A DNA stretch of 64,000 nt from Gluconacetobacter johannae. Its GTDB lineage: Bacteria > Pseudomonadota > Alphaproteobacteria > Acetobacterales > Acetobacteraceae. This document shows positions 42,049 to 50,953 of this stretch, piece by piece. The stretch is from contig NZ_BAQK01000005.1 of assembly GCF_025994435.1 (NCBI RefSeq), positions 1 to 64,000 on the forward strand, in the 5' to 3' direction. Below the pieces are notes generated by a model. That model did not search any database. It was given only the letters and a program-made list of their open reading frames with translations, and was not told the DNA's origin. The position numbers were made by a program, and so were the translations under genes. Position 1 is the stretch's first letter; each line of letters starts with the position of its first letter.

Positions 42049-43251
42049 TCAGGACGCACGCTCCATCAGCCTGCGGGCCTTCTCTTCCAGATCCAGCCGC
42101 GTGTCCTGATTGGCTTTCGTCCGCGCCAGCGCCGTAATCCCCTGCACGAAATCGAACACGCTCTCGGGCTTGCGCCCTTCCTCGTGCAGCACGGTTTCGA
42201 TGATCTTCGCGGTTTCCGGCTTCGAGAACCCACGACGACGCAGGAAGCTTTCGCGATCTTCGTCTGTTTTCGCGACCAGCGCCCGACGTGACGCCTGGAT
42301 GCCGGAGACGAACGAGGCCGGACTGGCCGTGGCGAAATTCCGCAGCGCGGGCGTGGCCTGATGCACGAAACGGGAGGCGGCAAACTTGCTGTGCCGGATC
42401 GTGATCTGTTCGAAATTTTCCACGCCCCACAACATGCGGTTCTGGCATACTCCGCGCAGATAGAAGGAGGCGATGCCGAGACTCTTGCTGCCGACTTCCG
42501 AGTTCCAGGCGTAGAAGCCCCGGAAATAGAGATCGGGGTCGCCATTGGGCAGGCGGCCCGCCTCGATCGGATGCGTATCATCGACCAAAAACAGGAATAC
42601 ATCGCGATCCGATGCGTAGAGCGTCGTGGTCTCCTTCGTGATGTCCACATAGGGATTATGGGTCATGGTAGCCCAGTCGATCACACCCGGCACCTTCCAG
42701 TTGGTATCACCCGTGCCGTCTCCGGCGATCTTCCGCACCGCATCCACCAGTTCGTGGTCCCAGATGCGGCCGTAATCGGGGCCGGTGATGGCGCGCAGTT
42801 CCATCCGCCCGTCCTCAGTCTCCAACGTTTTGACCAGTTCGGCGCGGTGCGACAGCAGCCCGTGCTGCAGGTTGATCGCCGCCAGTGGAGCCGGAAGATT
42901 GCGCAGGTAGGATGAAGGCGCACCAACCAGGCTGCACATCTGGCCGAACGACCAGTGCGTGGGCGCAATCGGCTCATTCTGCCCCGGCACGGTCAGGGTC
43001 AGGCGCTCGGCATTGTCGCGGGATGCTGCCACACGAATGGCGCGGCTCTCCACCGTGCGGGCCGTGGCCCGGTTCGCCCGCGCCAGTGTGGCAGCGTGCA
43101 AATCGGACAGGGACAGGTAGCGCTCGTCATCGGGACGCGAGAACCATTCGGACGATACGCGGGCGCTCCGGCTGCCACGCGAAGGATCGATCTTAAAGCC
43201 GCCGGACGCGGCGCCACGGGACGCAGGGGGCAGGATGGTGGTTGTGGTCAT
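42049..43251 (-). CDS. DUF932 family protein
   Basis: A 400 aa protein of the DUF932/phage-LGT_TIGR03299-like family. Key segments are THWSFGQMCSLVGAPSSYLRNLP, LRAITGPDYGRIWDHELVDAV and GFYAWNSEVGSKSLGIASFYLRGVCQNRMLWG. The ATG at 43251 is chosen because the upstream extension lacks similarity. DUF932 proteins are widespread on plasmids and phages; a role in DNA metabolism or anti-defence is suspected but unproven. Confidence 0.9.
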   Translation of the reverse strand: MTTTTILPPASRGAASGGFKIDPSRGSRSARVSSEWFSRPDDERYLSLSDLHAATLARANRATARTVESRAIRVAASRDNAERLTLTVPGQNEPIAPTHWSFGQMCSLVGAPSSYLRNLPAPLAAINLQHGLLSHRAELVKTLETEDGRMELRAITGPDYGRIWDHELVDAVRKIAGDGTGDTNWKVPGVIDWATMTHNPYVDITKETTTLYASDRDVFLFLVDDTHPIEAGRLPNGDPDLYFRGFYAWNSEVGSKSLGIASFYLRGVCQNRMLWGVENFEQITIRHSKFAASRFVHQATPALRNFATASPASFVSGIQASRRALVAKTDEDRESFLRRRGFSKPETAKIIETVLHEEGRKPESVFDFVQGITALARTKANQDTRLDLEEKARRLMERAS

Positions 43252-43401
43252 GGAAAACTCTCCTTCGAAGCCGGTTATTCGGCACCAAAGGCGAAGCCAC
43301 CCTCTCCCTCTAATCACCGCTTCCCACGCGGGATCCCATCCAACCCCAGAAACACCCAGCCCCTCATCCCGGAACACAGCATTCCCGTCACCTACCGGAA
43401 A

Positions 43402-43479
43402 TCACGACTGCCATGGGGGGAAAGCGGTACGTCGGCTTATTGCGGCAGGTAGTTCTTCTTCGGAAGTTATAATCTCCAT
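43402..43479 (-). CDS. Small ORF with strong ribosome-binding site
   Basis: A 25-codon frame, MEIITSEEELPAAISRRTA..., preceded by GAAGGAGG at good spacing. It may be the truncated start of a longer lost gene, since it lies in a zone of gene remnants between DUF932 and the zinc-ribbon/HEPN island. No function can be assigned. Confidence 0.3.
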   Translation of the reverse strand: MEIITSEEELPAAISRRTAFPPWQS

Positions 43480-43493
43480 AACGGCTACCTCCT

Positions 43494-43625
43494 TCAGCGG
43501 CACAGCCTTCCAGCAACGTTGGCGAATTGGCGGTCATAGCCATAGAGTTGGAGTTCGCTCAGGACATGGTCGATGGGCGAAGAGGCGTGGTGCGGTTTAT
43601 GGTCGTCGTGCTCGCTAATCGGGAT
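43494..43625 (-). pseudogene. 5' remnant of a second DUF2493 gene
   Basis: The translation HHASSPIDHVLSELQLYGYD matches the N-terminus of the intact DUF2493 protein at 40167 (HAASSTAHVLAELQMYGYR). The remnant breaks off after about 34 codons and ends at 43494, and its start codon is not ATG. It shows that a related element once recombined here, at the left border of the accessory island. Confidence 0.7.
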
Positions 43626-43747
43626 GCTCCGTTAGTTCGACCGCGACCCTCTCGGTCCAGTTTCCTTTCGGCGCTAATTCGGTCCCTTTGACACCGGTTT
43701 TTGGTATCTCTATATTCGGTGCGAACAAGACCGATTCTGGAGCCACT

Positions 43748-44269
43748 ATGTCCCATCGTACCGTAACAACAGCGCGGGCGGCCGAGATTGTCGGTGTCGG
43801 ATACGAAGGATTGCGCTCTTATCTGAAGAGGGGATTGGGCGGCCGTGCAGGAATGTTACCCGGCTTTCACAAGCCGGGCACTGACACCCACGACGATCCC
43901 AACCCGCGTGCGAAGTGGAAGCGTTTCAGTGTTCCCGACCTTTGCCTGTTCCGGATGGCGAAGCTGCTGATCGACGCGGGCTTCACCTTTGACGCCGCGA
44001 ATTCCGTCGTATCTCGACCGGACCGCTGGTCCGCCTTCGCCCACGACAGGAAGCCTGTTTCTCGCTTGATGGCGATCTGGCCGCCGTACGGCGACCACAT
44101 CATCTACGAACCCGACCAGATGGAACTCCTGAAGAAGGCGCTTGAGGAAGCACCCGAAATCGTGACGCTAATCAATCTCGGTGAAGTGCATGCCCATGTC
44201 CTGGCTGCACTCGGAAACGAAGGCAGCCCGCAGGCCGACGCCGAGCAATCAGCGGCACGAGTGGCGTGA
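43748..44269 (+). CDS. MerR-like helix-turn-helix protein
   Basis: A 173 aa protein with an N-terminal MerR-like winged helix (TTARAAEIVGVGYEGLRSYLKRG, then KWKRFSVPDLCLFRMAKLLIDAGFTFDAANSVV), and an unassigned C-terminal half with WPPYGDHIIYEP and a helical tail. The protein would bind DNA and sense an unknown signal. It lies 55 bp upstream of a tightly overlapping three-gene operon (zinc-ribbon, HEPN, HNH) on the same strand and is the likely regulator. Confidence 0.8.
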   Translation: MSHRTVTTARAAEIVGVGYEGLRSYLKRGLGGRAGMLPGFHKPGTDTHDDPNPRAKWKRFSVPDLCLFRMAKLLIDAGFTFDAANSVVSRPDRWSAFAHDRKPVSRLMAIWPPYGDHIIYEPDQMELLKKALEEAPEIVTLINLGEVHAHVLAALGNEGSPQADAEQSAARVA

Positions 44270-44324
44270 CACAAATCCAGAGTGCTGTTCGCCGCCACAC
44301 CCATTTAGGGCTGGGTAGGCAAGT

Positions 44325-45173
44325 ATGACCGATTATCGTAACGATGCCCGACGCGAGCTGGCGCGCGCCAGAGACGAACTGACTTCCGCGGCCGATGAGC
44401 GCTTGAAATATGCGGCGCTCGAACTTCGCATGGCGATGGAGTCGCTGACCTATGATCGCGCCTTGGCCTACAGGGACGAGTTTCCGCCCACCGAATACGA
44501 GACCTGGCAACCACGCAAGGTGATGGCCATCCTCCTCGAAATCGATCCTAATGCCGACAAGGACAGCAGCCTGGCCTTCGGGATTGAGCCGTTTCTGGGC
44601 GTGACGCCGGATGTGATGAAGTCGCTGGGCACCGAACGCGTCCTGAACATGGGGACGATCAAGCGTCACTATGACGCCTTGGGCAGCTATCTCCACATAC
44701 CCACGATCAAACAGCGCAAGCATGGCGCAAAGGTCGATCCCGTAAAATTTCGGGCGCGCTGCGAGGAGATCGCCGCCTACCTGACTGACGTGCTGGCATC
44801 GCCAGTGTGGAACGCGACGATGGGAACCTTCGCATCGCTCGGCTGCATGAGATGCGGCCACCCAATCCGTAAGCGCATGCCGCAAGGGAAAGCTGTGGTC
44901 GATGCGAAGTGCTTCGAATGTGGCGCGACCTACAAGGTGCTCGATGCCGGAGAGGGCAAGGCGCGTTTCGAGCCGGACCAGGTTGAGGTCAAGTGCGCCA
45001 ACCCGGAATGCAAGACGTCGATCTTCCCGTGGCGAAGCGAGATCGAGAACGGCAGGGGCTGGAAGTGCGAGGTCTGCGGCGGCGAGAACGACATCAAACT
45101 CATGATCCAGTACCGTCCGGCGATCGCCTTTGAAGCCCCCAACCCCGAAGGGGGCGCGCGTGATCCGGATTGA
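44325..45173 (+). CDS. Zinc-ribbon protein of the HEPN/HNH operon
   Basis: A 282 aa protein, not a named family. The N-terminal 120 residues are helical (ARRELARARDELT; KYAALELRMAMESLTYDRALAY; TWQPRKVMAILLEIDP). The C-terminal third holds four Cys pairs: 174/177, 196/199, 224/229 and 248/251, arranged as two zinc ribbons. It could bind nucleic acid. Its end overlaps the HEPN gene by 14 bp, so the two are translated together. Confidence 0.75.
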   Translation: MTDYRNDARRELARARDELTSAADERLKYAALELRMAMESLTYDRALAYRDEFPPTEYETWQPRKVMAILLEIDPNADKDSSLAFGIEPFLGVTPDVMKSLGTERVLNMGTIKRHYDALGSYLHIPTIKQRKHGAKVDPVKFRARCEEIAAYLTDVLASPVWNATMGTFASLGCMRCGHPIRKRMPQGKAVVDAKCFECGATYKVLDAGEGKARFEPDQVEVKCANPECKTSIFPWRSEIENGRGWKCEVCGGENDIKLMIQYRPAIAFEAPNPEGGARDPD

Positions 45174-45999
45174 TGTCCACCACCTTCTAACCTCGCTCAC
45201 CTATTTGGCGGGATCGCACAAGCATTTGGTCATGATGCGGCGGCAACTCATCGAGAATGGAGGCATGGGCCAAATGGAGATCCAGCGTTTCGTGGAGATG
45301 CGCGAGTGCGGCCGTCGGCTCGCTGCCATTGCGGACGGCTTGGACATGCCCGCCGGACGGGCGAGCGCCGGCCGACTGTTGCAGAACCTTGACAAGGTCG
45401 CACCGTTTTGCATCGCCCTGACGCCCGATCGATTGAGTCTGGTCGCTGATGAGATGGCGATCCTGACCTCGGCCTTTCAGGATGAGATGGAGGCCCGATT
45501 GCTGTTTGCCTTTCCGGCCTCCAGCGCGCGATATTTCTCCACCGACCCTCTTTTCGGTGAACTGGTCGAGGATGCTTTCCCGGATGTCGCCTACGACATC
45601 GCCGAGGCTGGCAAGTGCCGGGGGCTGGGGCGCTGGACGGCCACGGTCATGCACCTGATGCGCGTGCTCGAGTCGGGGCTGGCCGCGTTGGCCAAGCATC
45701 TGGATGTGCCGTCGGGCGAGAACTGGAACAGCGTCCTCGGAGCGATAGAGGGCAAGCTTCGCGAAGTCCGGCGAAGAGTCGACGGTCGGGATGAGGAGCA
45801 ATGGGCGGCCGAAGCGGGCGTCCATCTACGTTTCATCAAGAACGCCTGGCGCAATCACGCAATGCACCCGCTTGAGCGGTACGATGAAGAGCGTGCGGCC
45901 CAGATCTTCGAGAATACACGTTCGTTCATGCAGCACCTTGCCGGCAAGCTGGCGATGAGCTCGGCCGAGCCGTTTCCCGGCGCGGGGCTTGCGAAATGA
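45160..45999 (+). CDS. HEPN-motif protein, putative RNase
   Basis: A 279 aa all-helical protein. Residues 231-236 are RNHAMH, a perfect RNxxxH motif, in FIKNAWRNHAMHPLERYDEERAAQIFENTRSFMQHLA, which is the usual setting of the HEPN RNase active site. The centre (TATVMHLMRVLESGLAALAKHL) also fits a HEPN core. The GTG start at 45160 has a GAAGGGGG ribosome-binding site. It overlaps genes on both sides, so it functions with the zinc-ribbon and HNH proteins; abortive infection is a plausible role. Confidence 0.78.
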   Translation: MIRIDVHHLLTSLTYLAGSHKHLVMMRRQLIENGGMGQMEIQRFVEMRECGRRLAAIADGLDMPAGRASAGRLLQNLDKVAPFCIALTPDRLSLVADEMAILTSAFQDEMEARLLFAFPASSARYFSTDPLFGELVEDAFPDVAYDIAEAGKCRGLGRWTATVMHLMRVLESGLAALAKHLDVPSGENWNSVLGAIEGKLREVRRRVDGRDEEQWAAEAGVHLRFIKNAWRNHAMHPLERYDEERAAQIFENTRSFMQHLAGKLAMSSAEPFPGAGLAK

Positions 46000-46772
46000 G
46001 ACCATCGGAGACGACGGTCAAAAGGCTCTTCGCGATGTCGGGGAACCTCTGCGCCTTTCCAGGGTGCGCCTTGCCCATTGTAGAAGCCGTGGGAACGATT
46101 ACCGGCGAAATATGCCATATCCGCGCGCGAAATGAGGGCGGCCCCCGCTTCGACGTCACGCAGAGCGAGGACGAACGGCAGAGCTTCGCCAATCTGGTTC
46201 TGCTGTGCCGCCGGCACCATAAGATGGTGGACGCCGAACCCGACGTGTATTCAGCAGAGGCGCTTGAGGAGATCAAGCGGCTTCGAGAGGAGGAAATGGG
46301 GCGGCCCGAAGAGGCTACCGATGCCTTCTACGCGAAGATACTCCTCAGCGACCTTCGGCGTATCGAGGTGACCAACAATAGCGGCAATGTTGTCATTGAC
46401 AGTCCCGGCGCCATCATAGCTGCAACCGTCAATGTGAAGAGCGCCCGTAAAACGGTGAAAATACAGCCGGCAGCAGGCACCATAGGGGCCGATTTGAAAG
46501 CAAGTCGGTATATTCAGTACCTGATCAGTCGCTATAATAAATTCGCAAGCGCCGATAAATCGCGCGACACAAAATTCAGCTATGGCGCTATTACGAAGAA
46601 TATTGAAGCGAACTTCAGCGGGCCTTGGAGAATGCTGGCGATCGAGGATTTCGACGCCCTCTGCACCTATCTTCAACGGAGGATCAGCCGAACGCGCATA
46701 GCAAAGGCAAACGCGGCTAAAGGGCTAAGGGCTTTTTCCAGCTTCGAGGACTACGCCCAAACAGTCGGTTGA
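45996..46772 (+). CDS. HNH endonuclease-like protein
   Basis: A 258 aa protein. The N-terminal 95 residues are an HNH nuclease: NLCAFPGCALPI, then EICHIRARNEGGP (first His), SFANLVLLCRRHHKMVD (Asn, Cys, His-His). The middle has a beta-rich stretch (IEVTNNSGNVVIDSPGAII), and the C-terminal half is helical and less GC-rich. It begins in an ATGA overlap with the HEPN gene. Pairing of HEPN RNase and HNH DNase in one operon suggests a nucleic-acid defence system. Confidence 0.85.
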   Translation: MRPSETTVKRLFAMSGNLCAFPGCALPIVEAVGTITGEICHIRARNEGGPRFDVTQSEDERQSFANLVLLCRRHHKMVDAEPDVYSAEALEEIKRLREEEMGRPEEATDAFYAKILLSDLRRIEVTNNSGNVVIDSPGAIIAATVNVKSARKTVKIQPAAGTIGADLKASRYIQYLISRYNKFASADKSRDTKFSYGAITKNIEANFSGPWRMLAIEDFDALCTYLQRRISRTRIAKANAAKGLRAFSSFEDYAQTVG

Positions 46773-47209
46773 GCGATGGTTCGGCATGACCAGGGCCTGT
46801 TAGGGCTTGATCCAATCTGCTGCGGCAGCGATGTGGATGACCGCGAGGAACGACGTTGCTGTTTTTTCGTATCTGGTTGCGACAGCGCGCCACTCCTTGA
46901 GGCGGTCCAGAAGTTCTCAACGAGTTACCGACACCGATAGGCCCATTTTGGGCAGCCGACCGGCCCATCCCGTTGTTTCGCGGGAAGGTGTCGAGCATGG
47001 CTGGCATGACGGCGATTTTCGCCGATCTGCTTCAAATTCATGTGGCAGACCGGCGGTTAAGGGAACTTTGCTGCTATCTCCCATCGTGGATGGCGAACAG
47101 CGGTTCGCTGACAGCGATACATCCTTCAACTATACATCGCCATTAAATTTCCGTATAGTGGCTAGGAAATCTAGACTTCATAAAGTTTCATCGTGAAGAA
47201 AGTAACCTC
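46773..47209. other. Intergenic region containing a transposase end
   Basis: 437 bp between the HNH gene and the nuclease-like gene. It holds an IS5-family C-terminal scrap (46800-46920). The remainder shows no gene, and AT content rises towards the downstream gene. Confidence 0.5.
46800..46920 (-). pseudogene. IS5-family transposase C-terminal remnant
   Basis: On the minus strand this reads ELLDRLKEWRAVATRYEKTATSFLAVIHIAAAADWIKP then a stop, the standard end of IS5/IS1031-type transposases (R..ATRYEK.A..FLA..H). The upstream part of the transposase is missing. It marks past insertion at the right border of the HEPN/HNH operon. Confidence 0.75.
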
Positions 47210-48679
47210 ATGATATTCAAAGAAGATGATGTCCACGAATATCTCTACAGGATCGGCCTTGAAGCAGTCATAGTTGAGCCTGACCCAACCCTTCTTCAAG
47301 AACCACAAAGAAATACGCCGTTCGATGATTCTGACGTTTCATTTGAGTTTTGGAAGGTGCTAAAGGCCAAAGCGTTGGGCCGCATTGAGCAAATGCACAA
47401 GTTAATTCGGTACGGTACATTCGCTGGGAGTAAAGTCAAACTCCCAACCGACCATACTAAACCTATGGAATTAGACCTTATCGGCACGCACGAATCTGGC
47501 CTATTCATCCTAGAATTGAAGGTGAAAGGACCAGCAGAACGGAATGCCTTTTCCGAACTTCTGGCTTATAGCAACTATGTAGCTGGGGCATTTGAACTGT
47601 CAGGCCGCAAGGACATCATCAACGTATTGGTTGCTCCGCTGGCCGCAAAGATAACCACCCAAGCCTACTTATACGATCTGCTGATTAACGAGCGCAATAT
47701 TATCGTTTACCAGCCAAAGTTTGATGGTGATGACATTGAGACATTATCTCTGGAATTGTTTGTGCCTAGCGACGAGACCTTCCAGCAGGCTGCCAATAGG
47801 CTTCTTTCGCATCAAGCCATGAGTTGTGCTGCTATTTCATTTCACAATGTTCCTAATTGGATCGAGAGTGCATCTCCGGGTGAGAACCCATCAGATTCCA
47901 CAATTGGATACCTTTCGGCCGTTAGCAGCTATGCTTCGCAACTCATGGAAGCCGAAGGACTGAATGGCTTCTGTTTTATGCGGAAACGCTGGGCAGAATA
48001 TGAAGCCTACTACGCGAACACACTGTTCGTCTGCGCCGTGAATCCTTTTTTCTCCGCTGCGCCAACTCGTGCAGCGACATTGATCGCACAGCTAAAAGAA
48101 ACCGAGCGTTCGACTTTTATGGAAGCCCCGCAATCGGGGTTCCATGAGCGTCTGGTTGACGTTGGCCAACGTGCGTTGCGTGAAGGTATTAAGACCCCAA
48201 TTGAGACTGAAGTGTGCACCCCTCTGTGGTCTGCAATCGTGACCTCAGTTGGCGAGGTCGTCTACACGCATAATGTTGGGTTTCGCCCGACTGGCCTCTT
48301 TCGAGAAGCTTATGTTAGTTATCTTGATGAAATGTATCGCGGAATTGCTCACGGGTCCGGCCTCGACGCCCCAGCCCTTCGAATCGAAGCTATATCAAAC
48401 TGGTACACTGCGTGGGAATTTATGGAAGCCTGCGGCTATGGCGGCGAGAAGGGTGAGCATGACTATGACGACGAAGGCGAGGAGCAGACGGGTGAAGATG
48501 ACGACAACCTTGAAGAAGATGCGGACTTCGCCGATGAGGTAGGGTATTGGGAAGAAGGTGAATGCGGCACTTGCGACGGCACAGGCAACGGCGTCGGCGT
48601 CAATCCATATTCAAACGAGCGCATGCGATGTCCCACTTGTGGCGGGAGTGGTATTGTTCGATATTGGGTTCCTAATTAG
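47210..48679 (+). CDS. PD-(D/E)XK-like nuclease with DnaJ-type zinc-finger C-terminus
   Basis: A 489 aa protein. Residues 86-107, with Asp89 and the ELK at 102-104, fit a PD-(D/E)XK nuclease core (MELDLIG...FILELKVKG). The middle is unassigned. A very acidic stretch (about 435-470) is followed by two CxxCxGxG repeats (CGTCDGTG and CPTCGGSG), a DnaJ-type zinc finger. Composition is clearly more AT-rich than its neighbours. It stands alone between transposase debris and the kinase/nuclease pair, so it looks like recently acquired cargo, perhaps a restriction-like enzyme. Confidence 0.65.
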   Translation: MIFKEDDVHEYLYRIGLEAVIVEPDPTLLQEPQRNTPFDDSDVSFEFWKVLKAKALGRIEQMHKLIRYGTFAGSKVKLPTDHTKPMELDLIGTHESGLFILELKVKGPAERNAFSELLAYSNYVAGAFELSGRKDIINVLVAPLAAKITTQAYLYDLLINERNIIVYQPKFDGDDIETLSLELFVPSDETFQQAANRLLSHQAMSCAAISFHNVPNWIESASPGENPSDSTIGYLSAVSSYASQLMEAEGLNGFCFMRKRWAEYEAYYANTLFVCAVNPFFSAAPTRAATLIAQLKETERSTFMEAPQSGFHERLVDVGQRALREGIKTPIETEVCTPLWSAIVTSVGEVVYTHNVGFRPTGLFREAYVSYLDEMYRGIAHGSGLDAPALRIEAISNWYTAWEFMEACGYGGEKGEHDYDDEGEEQTGEDDDNLEEDADFADEVGYWEEGECGTCDGTGNGVGVNPYSNERMRCPTCGGSGIVRYWVPN

Positions 48680-48903
48680 CGTCCTCTTCAAATGAAGCTT
48701 AAGTTTGCGGCGTGCTTATTCAATGATCTTGATAACCGCTTTACGTAACGACGCGATGCTGATTGAAGGCGACTGCCGCCCGCTTGCTCCGTTTCCGTTA
48801 ATCCAACGGGCAGTTTGGGGGGGGGAAACGGACTGGCAGGTTTCCGACCACTACGCTGGAAAGCTGTCCTTCATCTGGTTGACGAGTTTCGGCGTAAGGC
48901 CAA

Positions 48904-49824
48904 TCATCGAGAGGCCTCCACCTGCGCCACTACGGCGCGGACACGCTTCATGCCCTCGTCTGGGTTCGCATAAACGCCCTCGCGGCGCAGAATCTCGCCG
49001 TCTGGCGCTAATACCACCCAGAGACACAGCTCTAGCGGATTGTCCTCGGGCACGAGTGCACCAAGCGCCGGGTCATTGCTCGGCCCCACCACGGCCACAA
49101 AGTGCTGGTCTACCAGCCGCTTGGTGGTTTGGTATTCCATGAAGTAGCCCAGCGAGAAGTCGAGCTTGCTACGCGTAGGGTGGTCCGGATCGTAGACTAC
49201 TATGAACACCATTGCGCCTCGCTCCGCTGCCTCGGCTCGCGCTGACTTGAGGTCGTCATGGGGCGGTCGCAGGAAGAACCTATTGGCGCTGTATTGAGGG
49301 TCCGTCGACGGGGATGAGGGGAGCGCCGCCGCGTGCGAAGCCTGAATCCATCGGTTAAAAGAACGTGGCATGTAGCGCGCGGCGAGCACTCGTCCGCGCG
49401 GGCTGTCCAGCAGTTTCCGCTCGATCGCGTCGCTGTCAAGCTGCAGATATTCGAGCGGCGGCCGAAGGGCGCTCAGCGTCTGGCCAAGGCCGCTGCTCGG
49501 AAGTGTCGAGTAGAACGCCACAAAGCCATGGCAGCGATGAGTACCGAGGCGGTCGCGGACATTCGGCTCGTCGGCGGGGGTAACGGAAGTGCCCGAGTGC
49601 GCCTTGTGCTTGCAACTCACCAGCCAGCGCACCACGTTCGCGCCACCTGGCCCTAGCCGATCCTCTTCGACAATGATGTCTCGGCCACCATCGGCGCCTC
49701 TGTCGGGCTGCTCAACGATCCTGAAGCCTTCAGCAATGAGAAACTCGCGCGCAAAAAGCTCGAAGCGGTCCCTGTCGGGGCCACTCTGTGCCAATGGGAT
49801 TTCAGTAAACTCTAACGCTGCCAT
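48904..49824 (-). CDS. Mrr-like restriction endonuclease with C-terminal thioredoxin-like domain
   Basis: A 306 aa protein. The N-terminal 130 residues match Mrr-type nucleases: FELFAREFLIAEGFRIVEQPDRGADGGRDI (Asp49) then WLVSCKHKAHSG (Lys72). The usual Gln/Glu before CK is Ser here, a departure at the active site. The C-terminal part (AMVFIVVYDPDHPTRSKL, QHFVAVVGPSNDP, LCLWVVLAPDGEILRREGVYANPDEGM) looks like a thioredoxin fold without the CxxC. It follows the kinase gene by 166 bp on the same strand, so a kinase-nuclease unit is likely. Confidence 0.75.
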   Translation of the reverse strand: MAALEFTEIPLAQSGPDRDRFELFAREFLIAEGFRIVEQPDRGADGGRDIIVEEDRLGPGGANVVRWLVSCKHKAHSGTSVTPADEPNVRDRLGTHRCHGFVAFYSTLPSSGLGQTLSALRPPLEYLQLDSDAIERKLLDSPRGRVLAARYMPRSFNRWIQASHAAALPSSPSTDPQYSANRFFLRPPHDDLKSARAEAAERGAMVFIVVYDPDHPTRSKLDFSLGYFMEYQTTKRLVDQHFVAVVGPSNDPALGALVPEDNPLELCLWVVLAPDGEILRREGVYANPDEGMKRVRAVVAQVEASR

Positions 49825-49990
49825 GTGGGTCCCTTTAGTATCTTGTGAGGCTGGGATTAGCTGAGGCGTGATCTCGACATTATTTTCCTGATTTTCTTGT
49901 TCGCCACGCAGACCATTGCGTCGCCCATGTCCCGAGATTGACTAGATGTCTTCGCGCTTTTCCAAGAAGGCCTCATTGCGCGATGACGCG

Positions 49991-50953
49991 TTACCTCATC
50001 ATGCCTGTCGCGTTCAAATCAGCGTTGCATACCTCAGAGTGAATAATATTAAGCTGTTGCAACACCTGCTTTGCAGATGGCCTATCAGATGCGTTGCTTT
50101 TCAGCATTCCTTCTACGAGGGCGTCCAAGCGAGCCCCCGATGCCCCTGCCAGCTGCCGAACATCCAGATGTATATCGTCGGTGACTGCTTGCGGTCGTTT
50201 CTGTGGGTTAAATCCGGTTAGTGAGCGATAGAGTACCAGCCCGAGCTGATAAATATCCGAAGCCGGACTTAAGTCTACCTGTTCACCTCTGGCTATCGCG
50301 ACAAGCTCTGGGGTTCGGTGAAAAAAGGGCATGGCAGCATATGCCGCAACCTCGTCAGCCTCTTCTTTCCCGCCATCAGCCATCAGCACTTTTGCCAAAC
50401 CAAGGTCTCCAAGTCGTGCCGATTGCCCATGCACCAGAATGTTCGCCGGCTTGATGTCACGGTGGACGATCGGATGTTCTTGACTATGAAGATAGGCCAC
50501 TCCCGACGCTACGTTGTACACGTAGCGGAGCGCCTCTAGCCGCGTAAGGCGCGGCGTCCCAATGCCCACAACGTTCTCGAAATTCTCGGGCACATAGTCT
50601 ACCACAGCAAAAGGATACTCGCGGTCGCCGGACTTATAGGTTCCCGTATCGTAGATGCTGAGCAGCGCTGGATGCTTTAGGGTTTGATAGTGCTTGATCT
50701 CATCTAAGAACCGATCGCGACGCTTCCGGTCGCTGATCTTGTGAAAAACTTTCAGAGCGAATTGCGTCCCCTGATGCGCGCCAGAAGTGCAGGTGACAAG
50801 AAAAGCTGTACCATTTCCACCCTTTCCCACAAATCTCTGGTTAAGGTAGAATTCTCCCTTAGCAGATTTCACAGACTGCAGATGAGATAAGAAGAAGGAG
50901 TCAAAATCCTTCTCAGCGGCTTCAAGTTTCGTGGTAGATTCTTCTTCCGCCAT
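49991..50953 (-). CDS. Serine/threonine protein kinase
   Basis: A 320 aa Hanks-type kinase. Motifs: glycine loop GKGGNGTAF (43-51), ATP-binding Lys in FALKVFHK (68), catalytic loop HRDIKPANIL (164-173), DLG (183-185) in place of DFG, TPEL at the activation segment end (214-217), and SDIYQLGLVLY. There is no transmembrane or PASTA region, so it is cytosolic. Composition is AT-rich. With an Mrr-like nuclease downstream, it could sense infection and activate or restrain the nuclease, as other kinase-based defences do; this is inference. Confidence 0.93.
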   Translation of the reverse strand: MAEEESTTKLEAAEKDFDSFFLSHLQSVKSAKGEFYLNQRFVGKGGNGTAFLVTCTSGAHQGTQFALKVFHKISDRKRRDRFLDEIKHYQTLKHPALLSIYDTGTYKSGDREYPFAVVDYVPENFENVVGIGTPRLTRLEALRYVYNVASGVAYLHSQEHPIVHRDIKPANILVHGQSARLGDLGLAKVLMADGGKEEADEVAAYAAMPFFHRTPELVAIARGEQVDLSPASDIYQLGLVLYRSLTGFNPQKRPQAVTDDIHLDVRQLAGASGARLDALVEGMLKSNASDRPSAKQVLQQLNIIHSEVCNADLNATGMMR

